From: Roseateles sp.
GTDB lineage: Bacteria > Pseudomonadota > Gammaproteobacteria > Burkholderiales > Burkholderiaceae_C
Assembly: GCA_016790285.1 (NCBI GenBank)
Contig: JAEUPJ010000028.1
Span: 1 to 64,000 of the forward strand
Reading direction: 5' to 3'
DNA length: 64,000 nucleotides
Of this stretch, positions 38,685 through 47,721 are shown piece by piece (within the stretch, counting starts at the first letter, position 1; every line of letters starts with the position of its first letter). The notes under the pieces were generated by a model. The model searched no databases, was not told the origin of the DNA, and saw only the letters and a program-made list of their open reading frames with translations. The translations under genes and the position numbers were made by a program.

Positions 38685-40303
38685 ACGGGCGACGGCCCTG
38701 AGGGGTCGGTGCTGCCGCGCTGAGGCGCCACCAGCGGCAGGCGCATCAGCATCTGCGTGCCCTGGCCGGGCGCCGACCTCACCTCGATCTGCCCGCCCAG
38801 CACGTTGGTGACGATGCTGTGCACGATGTGCATGCCCAGTCCCGAGCCGCCGGTGCCGAGCTTGGTCGTGAAGAAGGGGTCGAAGATGCGGCGGCGAACT
38901 GACTCGTCCATGCCGCGGCCGTCATCGCTGACGGTCAGCTCCACCTCGCCTGACTCCACCGGCAGGCAGCGCACCACGACCCGCCCGTGCTCCAGCCCCT
39001 CGAAGGCGTGCAGCAGGGCGTTCATCAGCAGGTTGGTGAGCACCTGGCCGAGGGCGCCGGGGTAGCTGTTCATCATCACGCCGCGGCACAGGTCGGTGTC
39101 GATCATGTAGGGCGTGTGCTTGAAGCTCGGCTCGACCATCACGAGCACGTCTTCCACGACCTTGGCGAGCTCGAAATCGCGGCGCAGGTCCGCCGTCTGG
39201 TCGATGGCGACCTGCTTGAAGTCGCGCACCAGGTCGGCGGCCTTCTGCACATTGCGCTGCAGGATGTCCTGGCCGCGGCGCGTGTCGCGCGCGAGTTCTT
39301 CCAGCGTGCTGCGGCGCAGTTGCGCGGCCCCGCTGAGCATGGACTCCAGCTGCTTGTAGCGGTCGTCCAGCGCCGACACCACCGTCAGCGCATTGCCCAG
39401 CGGCGTGTTCAGCTCGTGGGCCACCCCGGCCACGAGCCGGCCGAGGGAGGCCAGCTTCTCGGACTCCACCAGCTCGCGCTGCGCCTTCTGCAGCGTGTCC
39501 AGCGCCTCGTGAAGCTCCGCGTTGCTGGCCGTGAGTTCGGCCGTGCGCTGGGCCACGGTCCCTTCCAGGTTCAGGTTGTGCTGGCGCAAGGCCTCGAAGG
39601 CCGACAGCAGCGCCTGGCGCATGCGCTCCATCGCCATGCCCACGCGGGCGATCTCGTCGGCGCCGCCCACGCGCAGGGGCTGCTCCAGCCGCCCGGCGGC
39701 CAGGGCCTCCGCGGCGCTGGTGAGTTCGGTCATGGGCCGCAGCACATAGCGCTGCAGCACCCACAGCATCAACACGAGCGACAGGGTGAGCGTCAGCCCG
39801 CTGCGCCACACCGTGCGCCACACCTCGGCCTGCTTGGCCTGCAGCAGCGGCGCGGCACTCATGCGCACCGTCAGCTTGGCGATCTCGCGCCCGTCGCGCT
39901 GGATGGGGCGGGTCTGGCTGAGCACGAGGTCGTTGTCGACCTGCTCGCCGGGCCGCTGCTGCGACAGGAAGGGCGCCGACGAGGCCGGCTCGATGACCTG
40001 CACCGACACGAAGCGCGGATCGTCCATCTGGGCCTTGACCATCGGGTCGGCCAGGTCCGGCGAAACCTGCCACACGGGCTCGGCGAGCGACAGCGCCATC
40101 ACTTCGGTGGCACGCGCCAGGTCGCGCTTGAGGTCGTCCATGGCCGTGGCCCGCGTCTTCTGGCCGTCGTACAGCAGCACGGCCGTCGTCGGCAGCAGCA
40201 GGCCCAGCAACAGCGCCAGCACCACCGCGAAGGTGAGCGAATTGCGCTGCCAGCCGAACGAGTGCCCGGTTGACTGGGGCGTTGGGATGGCGGACGACGG
40301 CAA
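38678..40303 (-). CDS. Orphan membrane sensor histidine kinase
   Basis: 541 aa. TM1 near residues 25-45, an extracytoplasmic domain of about 120 residues, TM2 near 165-185, a HAMP region, a coiled coil, an H-box VAGVAHELNTPLGN and an ATPase domain (VSDDGRGMDESVRRRIFDPFFTTK, GSGLGMHIVHSIV). It starts with TTG at 40303, supported by an AGGAGA site. No response regulator is adjacent. The extended coiled coil before the H-box resembles kinases of the type that add a TPR- or PAS-independent signal input. Confidence 0.88.
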   Translation of the reverse strand: MPSSAIPTPQSTGHSFGWQRNSLTFAVVLALLLGLLLPTTAVLLYDGQKTRATAMDDLKRDLARATEVMALSLAEPVWQVSPDLADPMVKAQMDDPRFVSVQVIEPASSAPFLSQQRPGEQVDNDLVLSQTRPIQRDGREIAKLTVRMSAAPLLQAKQAEVWRTVWRSGLTLTLSLVLMLWVLQRYVLRPMTELTSAAEALAAGRLEQPLRVGGADEIARVGMAMERMRQALLSAFEALRQHNLNLEGTVAQRTAELTASNAELHEALDTLQKAQRELVESEKLASLGRLVAGVAHELNTPLGNALTVVSALDDRYKQLESMLSGAAQLRRSTLEELARDTRRGQDILQRNVQKAADLVRDFKQVAIDQTADLRRDFELAKVVEDVLVMVEPSFKHTPYMIDTDLCRGVMMNSYPGALGQVLTNLLMNALLHAFEGLEHGRVVVRCLPVESGEVELTVSDDGRGMDESVRRRIFDPFFTTKLGTGGSGLGMHIVHSIVTNVLGGQIEVRSAPGQGTQMLMRLPLVAPQRGSTDPSGPSPVH

Positions 40304-40382
40304 ATCGGCTCTCCTGCGTCAGGGCCTGCGGCGGGGCAGACCGAGTGTAGGGCCGGCAAAACCGGTGCAATTGCGCATTCAC

Positions 40383-40404
40383 ACCCGGCCGAGGCCGGGT
40401 TTTT
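40383..40404 (+). terminator. Terminator-like hairpin in the livK-like leader
   Basis: ACCCGGCC and GGCCGGGT (40383-40400) form a tight stem (CGAG loop if the last pair opens) followed directly by TTTT. The gene on the left is divergent, so no plus-strand transcript ends here. It therefore lies in the leader of the binding-protein gene or terminates a short RNA. Confidence 0.6.
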
Positions 40405-40496
40405 CCCGGGGCGATGGCCCTCCTGAGTACTGGGGAGGTGGCCTCACAATCCGCCGCCTGATACGCGCCTTGGGGCGCTTGGCCTGGAGAAAAACA

Positions 40497-41612
40497 GTGA
40501 AGCGTTGGGTTGGGCTGGCGGCATTGTTCGCTGCATGCATCAGTTCGAATGGCGCGTTCGCACAGAACACGCTGCGCATCGGCATGGTCGCGGGTTTCAC
40601 GGGGCCGGTCGCCGGCATCGTGCAGGAGAGCGCCGAGGGCGCGAAGCTGTATTTCGATGCCGTGAATGCCCAAGGCGGCATCAAGGGCCAGAACGTCGAG
40701 CTCGTCACGCAGGACGACAAGTACGACCCCGCGACGGCTGTCGCCGCCGCCAAGTCGCTCGCCGGCCAGGGTGTGCTCGCGCTGATGCTCAGCCGTGGCA
40801 CCGGCCCGACCGAGGCCATGCTGCCCGTGCTCAAGGACAACAAGCTGCCGCTGATCGCTCCCGCCACGGGTGCGGCCAACCTGCGCGACCCCGTGCAGCC
40901 CTGGGTCTATCACCTGCGGGCCAGCTACCAGAAGGAGGCCGAGCGCGCGGTCAAGCACCTGGCCAGCATTGGCGTGAAGCGCATCACCATCGTGCAGGTG
41001 AACGACCCGTTCGGCAACGACGCCGGCAAGGGCGCGATCAAGGGCCTGGACGACATGAAGCTGCGCGCGCTGTCGCACCTGCGCTTTGACCGCAACAAGC
41101 CCGACCTCGCCCCCACCATGCAGGCCATCACCAAGGCCGGCATCGAGGCCATCGTGCTGATCGGCCCGGCGTACGCGGTGGTCGAGGGCGTCAACGCGTT
41201 GCGCGCTGCGGGCTCGACGGCGCACGTCGCCACCCTGTCCAACAATGCGTCCAGCGACTTCGTCAAGCAGCTCGGCGAGAACGCCCGCGGCATCGTCGTC
41301 ACGCAGCTCTTCCCCTACGAGCGGTCCACCGCCAACCCGATGGTGCGAGAGGCGCTGGGCCTGGCCAAGGCCGCGGGCCGGGGCGAGCTGACGCCCGCGC
41401 AGCTCGAGGGCTTTGCCGCCGCCAAGCTCATCGTCGAGACGCTCAAGAAGGTCAACGGCAAGGACATCACGCGCGAGGGCTTCGTCAAGGCGCTGGACGG
41501 CGCGCGGGTCGACCTTGGCGGCCTGCAGGTGCACTACACCGACAAGGACCACAACGGCCTGGAGTTCACCGACGTGTCCATCGTGGGGCCTGACGGCAAG
41601 TTCTGGCGGTGA
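40497..41612 (+). CDS. ABC transporter substrate-binding protein (LivK-like)
   Basis: 371-aa periplasmic binding protein of the branched-chain amino acid type. Signal peptide KRWVGLAALFAACISSNGAFA, then IGMVAGFTGPVAGIVQE, VAAAKSLAGQGVLALM and a C-terminal lobe. The GTG at 40497 follows GGAGA at a 6-nt spacing. No permease or ATPase genes adjoin, so it is an orphan; such lone binding proteins are numerous in Burkholderiales. Ligand unknown. It is followed by the hairpin-rich repeat. Confidence 0.9.
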   Translation: MKRWVGLAALFAACISSNGAFAQNTLRIGMVAGFTGPVAGIVQESAEGAKLYFDAVNAQGGIKGQNVELVTQDDKYDPATAVAAAKSLAGQGVLALMLSRGTGPTEAMLPVLKDNKLPLIAPATGAANLRDPVQPWVYHLRASYQKEAERAVKHLASIGVKRITIVQVNDPFGNDAGKGAIKGLDDMKLRALSHLRFDRNKPDLAPTMQAITKAGIEAIVLIGPAYAVVEGVNALRAAGSTAHVATLSNNASSDFVKQLGENARGIVVTQLFPYERSTANPMVREALGLAKAAGRGELTPAQLEGFAAAKLIVETLKKVNGKDITREGFVKALDGARVDLGGLQVHYTDKDHNGLEFTDVSIVGPDGKFWR

Positions 41613-41626
41613 CGGACGATCCCGTA

Positions 41627-41722
41627 CCGGCTGTGCCGGCCCCCTCAAGGGGGCGCTCGCGGCGGACCGGCTAAGCCGGATCCGCGCAAGCTGCGCGAAG
41701 GTCAGCCGCGCTGCGCCGGCTG
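41627..41722. repeat. Cluster of five inverted repeats (REP-like)
   Basis: Five perfect or near-perfect hairpins lie back to back: CCGGC/GCCGG (41627-41639), GCCCCC-TCAA-GGGGGC (41639-41654), CGGACCGGC/GCCGGATCCG (41663-41684), CGCGCA/TGCGCG (41683-41697) and CAGCCG/CGGCTG (41703-41722). The block follows the livK-like stop and precedes the SDR gene by about 90 bp. It may terminate the first gene and looks like an extragenic palindromic repeat, but no second copy is in the window. Confidence 0.6.
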
Positions 41723-41809
41723 CGTCGGGGCGGGGGCTTCTGGGCGACGAGAGTCGCGCGATGATGCGGCGTGCGGTGCACGGCCGCATTTTTGTTTGTG
41801 GAGCGAGTG

Positions 41810-42598
41810 ATGGACCTTGGGCTGAAGGGGCGCTGGGCGCTGGTGTGCGCAGCGAGCAAGGGGTTGGGGCGCGGCTGCGCCGAGGCGCTGGTGGGGGAGG
41901 GCGTGAACGTCGTCATCACCGCGCGCGGGGAGGCTGACCTGCTGGCCACGGCCGAGGCGTTGCGGGGGCTCAACCCTGGCGTGCAGGTGCGCGTCGTGGT
42001 GGGCGACATCGCCACGGCCGCAGGCCGCGAGGCGGCGCTGGCCGCCTGCCCGCAGGTCGACATCCTGATCAACAACGCTGGCGGCCCGCCGCCGGGCGAC
42101 TTCCGCGACTGGGGGCGCGAGCAGTGGCTCGCGGCGCTGGACGCCAACATGCTGGCGCCCATCGAGCTGATCAAGGCGACAGTGGACGGCATGGCCGCGC
42201 GCGGTTTCGGGCGCATCGTCAACATCACCTCGGGCGCGGTGAAGGCACCCATCGACGTGCTGGGCCTGTCCAATGGCGCGCGATCCGGGTTGACGGGCTT
42301 CGTGGCCGGCGTGGCGCGCCAGCCGCGCCTGGCCGGCGCCAACGTGACCCTCAACAACCTGCTGCCAGGCGCCTTCGACACCGATCGCCTGCGCAAGACG
42401 CTCGCGGCCGGTGCCGCCAAGGCGGGGCAGCCCGTCGATGACGTGGCCGCGCGCCGGCGCGCCGGCATTCCCGCCCAGCGCTTCGGCACGGCCGCCGAGT
42501 TCGGCGCCATCTGCGCCATGCTGTGCAGTGCGCAGGCCGGCTACCTGACCGGCCAGAACATCCTGCTCGACGGCGGCAGCTACCCCGGGACCTTCTGA
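41810..42598 (+). CDS. Atypical SDR family oxidoreductase lacking the YxxxK pair
   Basis: 262 aa. The cofactor motif is ASKGLGRG and NNAGG is present, with Ser in NITSGAV. Where classical SDRs have Y-x-x-x-K the sequence reads LSNGARSG. The variant resembles the LSNxxR subgroup of FabG-like SDRs, so catalysis by the usual Tyr/Lys is doubtful. The ATG follows GGAG at 6-nt spacing. The stop overlaps the acylase start by one base (TGATG). Confidence 0.85.
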   Translation: MDLGLKGRWALVCAASKGLGRGCAEALVGEGVNVVITARGEADLLATAEALRGLNPGVQVRVVVGDIATAAGREAALAACPQVDILINNAGGPPPGDFRDWGREQWLAALDANMLAPIELIKATVDGMAARGFGRIVNITSGAVKAPIDVLGLSNGARSGLTGFVAGVARQPRLAGANVTLNNLLPGAFDTDRLRKTLAAGAAKAGQPVDDVAARRRAGIPAQRFGTAAEFGAICAMLCSAQAGYLTGQNILLDGGSYPGTF

Positions 42599-44958
42599 TG
42601 ACGTGGCTCAAACGCATCCTGGGCGGCGTGCTGCTGCTGATCGCCGTGCTCGCGCTCGTGATCTGGCTGGCGCTGCGTGGCAGCCTGGCCCAGCTCGACG
42701 GCGAGCGCGTGCTGCCCGCGCTCACGGCGCCCGTGGAGGCCCAGCGCGACGCGCGCGGCTACCTCACCGTCACGGCCGAGACCCGGCTGGACGCGGCGCG
42801 TGCCTTGGGCTTCGTGCATGCGCAGGAGCGCTTCTTCCAGATGGACCTCATGCGTCGCAACGCGGCGGGTGAGCTGTCGGCGCTGGTCGGGGCCAAGGCG
42901 CTGCCGCTGGACAAGTCGCGTCGCATGCACCGCTTCCGCCACCGTGCCGAGCTGGGCATCGCCACGCTGCCGGCGGACGAGCGCGCGCTGCTGGACGCCT
43001 ATGTGAGCGGCGTCAATGCCGGCCTGGCCGCGCTCGGCAGCCGCCCGCCCGAGTACCTGTTGCTGCGCCAGCAGCCCCAGCCCTGGGTCGCGGCCGACAC
43101 GGTGCTCGTCGCCTACGGCATGTACCTCGACCTGCAGGGCGCGCAAGGCCGCGACGACATCGCCATGGGCCTGCTGCACGACGCCGTACCGGCCGACTGG
43201 TACGCCTTCCTGACCCAGCACAGCCCCGACTGGCAGGCCGCGATGGACGACAGCCGCGTGGCCGCCGTGCCGCTGCCCGCCGGCCCGCTGCCCGACGCGC
43301 TGCGCACCACACGCACCGCCTGCCGCGACTGCAGCCTGCGTGACGCGCGGGACATCGGCAGCAACAACTTCGCCGTCTCGGCCGCGCATGGCAGCGACAA
43401 CCGCGCCCTCGTCGCCGATGACATGCACCTGGGCCTGCGCACGCCCGGCACCTGGTTCAAGGCCCGCATGCGCTGGAAGGACGGCGCGGGCAGCCATGAC
43501 GTGGCCGGCGTCACGCTGCCCGGCGCGCCGCTCCTGGTCGTCGGCAGCAACGGTCGGGTCGCCTGGGGCTTCACCAACACGACGTCGGACTGGGCGGACG
43601 TCATCCGCCTCAAGCTCAACGCCGCGGGCACGCACTACGCGGCGGGTGGCGTGGAGAAGCCGCTGCAGCGCGCCGTCGAGCGCATCGAGGTGGCGGGCGA
43701 GGCGGCGGTGGACCACGTCGTGCTCGAGAGCGAATGGGGGCCGGTGCTGCCGCAGAAGGCACCGGCCGGGCAGGCGTACGCGCTGCGCTGGGTGGCGCAC
43801 GACCGCGAGGGCATGAACCTGCGCCTGATGCACATGGAGACGGCCGCCAACGTCGACGACGCCGTGCAGCTCGCGGCGGGCGCGGGCATGCCGGCACAGA
43901 ACCTCGTGGTGGCCGACGCCACCGGCCGCATCGCCTGGACGGTGATCGGCGCCATGCCGCGCCGCGTGGGCGTGGACGACATGGACCTCCCGCAGGACTG
44001 GAGCGATGGCCGCACCCGCTGGCAGGGCTACCTGCCCGCTGCCGAGCAGCCCCGCATCGTCGACCCCGCCGACGGGCGGCTGTGGACCGCCAATTCACGC
44101 ATGGTGGGCGGCGAGGCGATGAAGCTGCTGGGCAATGGCGGCTGGGACGTCGGCGCGCGCGGCCAGCAGATCCGGGACGCGCTGCGCGCGCAGGATCGCC
44201 TGGATGAGGCCGGCCTGCACGCCATCCAGCTCGACCACCGTGCGCTCTTTCTCCAGCGCTGGCGCCAGCTGCTGCTCACGCAGGTGCTCACGCCCGAATT
44301 CGTGGCCGCCAACGGCCTGGCGGACTACCGCGCCGCGATCGAGAAGAGCGCCGACGCCGCGCGGCCTGATGCGGTCGGCTACCTGCTGCTGCGAGAGTTC
44401 CGCCTGCAGGCCCTCAAGACGCTGTTCGCGCCGCTGGCCGGCCTGCTCGAAGCGCAGGGGGTCAAGCTGAGCGACCTGAAGATGGTGCCCGAGACCCCCG
44501 GCTGGGCGCTGATCCAGGCGGCACGCCCGGACACGCTGCCCGCGGGCGTCAAGAGCTGGGCAGAGCTGCTGCAGAGCGCCGTGCTGGACAGCCGCCAGGC
44601 GCTGCTGGACAAGCATGGCAGCCTGGCTGCCGCCACCTGGGGCGCTGACAACCCGACGAGCATGCGCCACCCGCTGAGCGCCGCGGTGCCGGCCTTGTCG
44701 GGTTGGCTCGACCAGGCCTCGCAGGGCATGGCCGGTGACAGCCACATGCCCCGCGTGCACAACCACGGGCATGGCCAGAGCGAGCGCATGGTCGTCGCGC
44801 CTGGCCACGAGGAGCGCGGCATCCTCGTCATCCCGGGCGGGCAGAGCGGCCACCCGATGTCGCCGTTCTACCGTGGCGACCACGCGGCCTGGCTGGCCGG
44901 CGAGCCGCTGCCCTTCCTGCCGGGCGAGCCGGCGCACCGGCTCGTGCTGCGCCCCTGA
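42598..44958 (+). CDS. Penicillin acylase family Ntn-hydrolase
   Basis: 786 aa, a self-processing amidase of the penicillin G/V, cephalosporin and AHL acylase family. An N-terminal TM helix (GVLLLIAVLALVIWLAL) anchors it. The alpha chain has ALGFVHAQERFFQMDLMRR. The autocatalytic Ser255 (DIGSNNFAV) would become the N-terminus of the beta chain, and the C-terminus has HMPRVHNHGHGQSERMVV. Possible substrates are beta-lactams, acyl-homoserine lactones or other acylamides; this cannot be decided from sequence. It is coupled to the upstream SDR gene. Confidence 0.9.
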   Translation: MTWLKRILGGVLLLIAVLALVIWLALRGSLAQLDGERVLPALTAPVEAQRDARGYLTVTAETRLDAARALGFVHAQERFFQMDLMRRNAAGELSALVGAKALPLDKSRRMHRFRHRAELGIATLPADERALLDAYVSGVNAGLAALGSRPPEYLLLRQQPQPWVAADTVLVAYGMYLDLQGAQGRDDIAMGLLHDAVPADWYAFLTQHSPDWQAAMDDSRVAAVPLPAGPLPDALRTTRTACRDCSLRDARDIGSNNFAVSAAHGSDNRALVADDMHLGLRTPGTWFKARMRWKDGAGSHDVAGVTLPGAPLLVVGSNGRVAWGFTNTTSDWADVIRLKLNAAGTHYAAGGVEKPLQRAVERIEVAGEAAVDHVVLESEWGPVLPQKAPAGQAYALRWVAHDREGMNLRLMHMETAANVDDAVQLAAGAGMPAQNLVVADATGRIAWTVIGAMPRRVGVDDMDLPQDWSDGRTRWQGYLPAAEQPRIVDPADGRLWTANSRMVGGEAMKLLGNGGWDVGARGQQIRDALRAQDRLDEAGLHAIQLDHRALFLQRWRQLLLTQVLTPEFVAANGLADYRAAIEKSADAARPDAVGYLLLREFRLQALKTLFAPLAGLLEAQGVKLSDLKMVPETPGWALIQAARPDTLPAGVKSWAELLQSAVLDSRQALLDKHGSLAAATWGADNPTSMRHPLSAAVPALSGWLDQASQGMAGDSHMPRVHNHGHGQSERMVVAPGHEERGILVIPGGQSGHPMSPFYRGDHAAWLAGEPLPFLPGEPAHRLVLRP

Positions 44959-45053
44959 TCCCGGCGACACCAGTCCGGTGGGCTGAGGATGCGCGCGATG
45001 GCGGCCGCTGGGCACAATCCGGTGCTCTGCGAGAACTCTGGAGGATGAAAGAG

Positions 45054-46001
45054 ATGAACAAATTCCTGTGGGCACTGGCGACGGCGGGCCTGGCGACATC
45101 GATGGGCGCGCATGCGCAAGACGCGGGCTCCACCGTCGAGAAGTGCAGCAAGAAGATGGGCGTGCTGGCCGTGGCCGAACCCCAGCACGGCTGGAACCAC
45201 CTGTCGCAGTACGGCCTGGGCTCCCCGGCCTCGCTGTTGCGCATGATGGTGCAGCAGTCGGGCTGCTTTGACGTCGTCGAGCGCGGCCAGGCCATGCAGA
45301 ACATCCAGCAGGAGCGCTCGCTCGCTGCCGCCGGCGAAATGCGCCAGGAATCCAACATCGGCAAAGGCCAGATGCAGGCTGCCGACTTCGTCATGACGCC
45401 CAACGTGCAGATCGGCGCCAACACCAGCGGCGGCGTCGGCGGCTTCCTGGGCGGCAAGCTCGGCATCATCGGCGCCATCGCCGGCGGCCTGAAGTTCAAG
45501 GACGCCTCCACCAGCCTGTTGCTGGCCGACGTGCGCTCCAGCATCCAGGTGGCCGCGGCCGAGGGCAAGGCCAGCAAGACGGACTTCTCCATCGGCGGCT
45601 GGGGCTTCGGCGGTGGTGCGGTGGGCGGCGCAGGCGGCTACACCAGCACGGCCGAGGGCAAGCTGATCGCTGCGAGCTTTCTGGACAACTACAACAAGAT
45701 CGTCCTGGCCATCCGCGACCAGGAGAGCCTGATCCGCACCAGCAGCGCCTCGGGCGACTCCAACGCGGCCGGCTCCACGCAGGCCGGCGCCCCGATCCCG
45801 GCGGGCCAGATGCTGGCGGCCAAGATCTCCAACGTGAAGGCCTATGCCAGCCCCTCGCGCGACAGCAAGGTCATCGCGACGCTGAACCGCAGCGACGAAC
45901 TCGTCGCCACCGGCGAGGTGAAGGACGGCTTCGTGAAGGTGGACGCCGCCAACTTCAGCGGCTGGGTGCAGCGCACGCTCGTCGCGCCCATCGGCCGCTG
46001 A
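45054..46001 (+). CDS. Exported CsgG-like protein with C-terminal SH3 domain
   Basis: 315 aa with signal peptide (ends GAHAQD). The middle part resembles CsgG/HfaB-type proteins: a regulatory [35 protein letters not shown], a Gly-rich segment and [15 protein letters not shown]. The C-terminal 65 residues look like a bacterial SH3 domain ([24 protein letters not shown]). The start is the second ATG at 45054, 9 nt after GGAGG; the first ATG at 45045 is too close. CsgG forms outer-membrane pores for curli, but this protein lacks the lipobox Cys, so a soluble periplasmic role is likelier. Confidence 0.75.
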   Translation: MNKFLWALATAGLATSMGAHAQDAGSTVEKCSKKMGVLAVAEPQHGWNHLSQYGLGSPASLLRMMVQQSGCFDVVERGQAMQNIQQERSLAAAGEMRQESNIGKGQMQAADFVMTPNVQIGANTSGGVGGFLGGKLGIIGAIAGGLKFKDASTSLLLADVRSSIQVAAAEGKASKTDFSIGGWGFGGGAVGGAGGYTSTAEGKLIAASFLDNYNKIVLAIRDQESLIRTSSASGDSNAAGSTQAGAPIPAGQMLAAKISNVKAYASPSRDSKVIATLNRSDELVATGEVKDGFVKVDAANFSGWVQRTLVAPIGR

Positions 46002-46009
46002 GCACCGTG

Positions 46010-46735
46010 ATGAAAGTCGCCCTGGTTACCGGCGCCGGTTCGGGCATCGGCCGCGCCGTCGCCCGGGCGCTCGCGCGCGACGGCTGGACGCTCGCGCTCA
46101 TGGGGCGCCGCGAGGCGCCGCTGCGCGAGACGCTGCCTGACGCACTGGTCCTGCCGGCCGATGTCTGCGACGAGGCCCAGGTCGACGCCGCCTTTGCCAC
46201 GCTGCGCGAGCGCCTCGGCCGGCTGGACCTGCTCTTCAACAATGCCGGCATCAGCGCCATCGGTGTGCCCATCGACGAGTTGTCCGTGGCCCAGTGGCGC
46301 GCCGTGGTGGACACCAACCTCACCGGCAGCTTCCTGTGCGCCCGGGCGGCCTTCGCGCTGATGAAGTCGCAGACGCCGCGGGGCGGGCGCATCATCAACA
46401 ACGGCTCCATCTCGGCCCATGCGCCGCGGCCGTTCTCGGCGCCGTACACCGCCACCAAGCACGCCATCACGGGCCTGACGAAGTCGCTCAGCCTTGACGG
46501 CCGCGCCTTCGACATCGCCTGCGGCCAGATCGACATCGGCAATGCCGCGACAGAGATGACCGAGAAGATGGCCCGCGGCGTGACGCAGGCCGACGGCCGC
46601 CTGGCGGTGGAGCCGCGCATGGACGTGGAGGACGTGGCGCGGGCCGTCGCCTACATGGCCAGCCTGCCGCTGTCGGCCAACGTGCAGACCATGACCGTCA
46701 TGGCCACGAGCATGCCTTTCGTCGGCCGGGGCTGA
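46010..46735 (+). CDS. SDR family oxidoreductase
   Basis: 241-aa classical short-chain dehydrogenase with [12 protein letters not shown], Ser in NGSISAH and YTATK. The frame also offers a GTG one codon earlier. Substrate unknown. It follows the CsgG-like gene by 8 bp. Confidence 0.9.
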   Translation: MKVALVTGAGSGIGRAVARALARDGWTLALMGRREAPLRETLPDALVLPADVCDEAQVDAAFATLRERLGRLDLLFNNAGISAIGVPIDELSVAQWRAVVDTNLTGSFLCARAAFALMKSQTPRGGRIINNGSISAHAPRPFSAPYTATKHAITGLTKSLSLDGRAFDIACGQIDIGNAATEMTEKMARGVTQADGRLAVEPRMDVEDVARAVAYMASLPLSANVQTMTVMATSMPFVGRG

Positions 46736-46742
46736 GCCCGGC

Positions 46743-46748
46743 CACAAT
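46743..46748 (+). promoter_or_regulatory. -10-like CACAAT before the 46755 gene
   Basis: CACAATCGCGGCATG: the hexamer ends 6 nt before the ATG, so a transcript would begin at or near the A of the start codon. The motif repeats the CACAATCGCGG before the ybaK-like gene at 27703. Confidence 0.35.
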
Positions 46749-46754
46749 CGCGGC

Positions 46755-47030
46755 ATGAAGTTGTTCCGCTCGCTGGTCCGCCTCCTGGCGGTCATCGCCG
46801 GGGCCATCGTCGGCCTCGGTCTCTTCCTCGTCGCCGTGCTGGCGTTCGTCGTGTTCCTGCTGGTGCGCCTGCTCACGGGCCGCAAGCCGGACCTGCAGTT
46901 CCGCGTCAACAAAAACCCCTGGGCCGGCCGCAAGGAGCCGGCTGGCGAGGTGGTGGACGTGGAAGCCCGCGAGGTGCGCGACCCGGCCGACGCCGCACCG
47001 CTCCCCCTGCGCGCGCCTGACCGGCGCTGA
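46755..47030 (+). CDS. Small membrane protein, unknown
   Basis: 91 aa. One long hydrophobic segment (residues about 9-40, VIAGAIVGLGLFLVAVLAFV) is followed by a basic and then an acidic tail (EVVDVEAREVRDP). No homology recognised. No ribosome binding site precedes the ATG; a -10-like CACAAT stands immediately before it. It is convergent with the lipoprotein gene, with a single base between the stops. Confidence 0.65.
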   Translation: MKLFRSLVRLLAVIAGAIVGLGLFLVAVLAFVVFLLVRLLTGRKPDLQFRVNKNPWAGRKEPAGEVVDVEAREVRDPADAAPLPLRAPDRR

Positions 47031-47031
47031 G

Positions 47032-47721
47032 CTACTTCAGCTCGACCGGCCCGTACCAGGTATGGGCTGACGCCCGGTTGTTGTCGCTGTCGGTCATGAC
47101 GGCCATGGACAGCAGCGGCCCGGGCGCCTCACCGAAGGCCAGGCGGAAGTCGGCCGCCAGGTCGCGACGGTGCTCGCGCCAGCGGCGCAGCTCCGCCGGG
47201 CCGGAGTCGACGACGATCTTGCGGATGCGGTCGCTGCGCGGGTTGATGACGACGGTGCCGACCGGCAGCTTGCTGTCCCAGACGTACATCAGCGTCGCGT
47301 AGGGCGGCGCCTCGCCCGTGAGGGCCTGGGCCAGCTCGAACTTCATGCGCGTGCGCATCGGCAGGGAGTCCACGTCGCCACCAAAGCCGAAGATCACCCG
47401 CGCCACGGCGTCCTCGTGGTCCACCTCCGACACATTCGCGCCCGGAATCAGCTGTTGCACCCACCACGAGAACTGCACTTCGCCGACGGTCGCGAGCGCC
47501 GGGTCCAGCTTCTTGCGCCAGATGCTGGCCGAGCGCTGCGACGAGGCCTCCAGCGCGGGGCGGCCGTCTTTCTCGCTCCAGGCGTAGCGGGTGAGGGACT
47601 TGCCGGGCAGGGCCAGCGGTTGCCAGCCGTCAGCGGCCGCGGGCGGCGGCGGGACGGGGGTGGCGCACCCGGCCAGCACGGCCAGTGCGGTCACTGCGCA
47701 AAGGGAAAACAGACGGCGCAT
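47032..47721 (-). CDS. DUF3047 lipoprotein
   Basis: 229-aa lipoprotein of the DUF3047 family with lipobox VLAGCATP. Characteristic blocks are VGEVQFSWWVQQLIPGANVS, DAVARVIFGFGGD and TLMYVWDSKLPVGTVV. Function unknown. The ATG at 47721 shares a base with the rsgA stop; upstream TTG/GTG codons in frame are less likely starts. It is the last gene of the four-gene minus-strand operon. Confidence 0.85.
   Translation of the reverse strand: MRRLFSLCAVTALAVLAGCATPVPPPPAAADGWQPLALPGKSLTRYAWSEKDGRPALEASSQRSASIWRKKLDPALATVGEVQFSWWVQQLIPGANVSEVDHEDAVARVIFGFGGDVDSLPMRTRMKFELAQALTGEAPPYATLMYVWDSKLPVGTVVINPRSDRIRKIVVDSGPAELRRWREHRRDLAADFRLAFGEAPGPLLSMAVMTDSDNNRASAHTWYGPVELK

Noticed and set aside
38922-41789. 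A 955-aa open frame on the minus strand across the histidine kinase and livK-like genes
   Set aside because: It is antisense to two well-supported genes and its translation is Arg/Ala/Gly/Pro-rich without domains, as expected in high-GC DNA.
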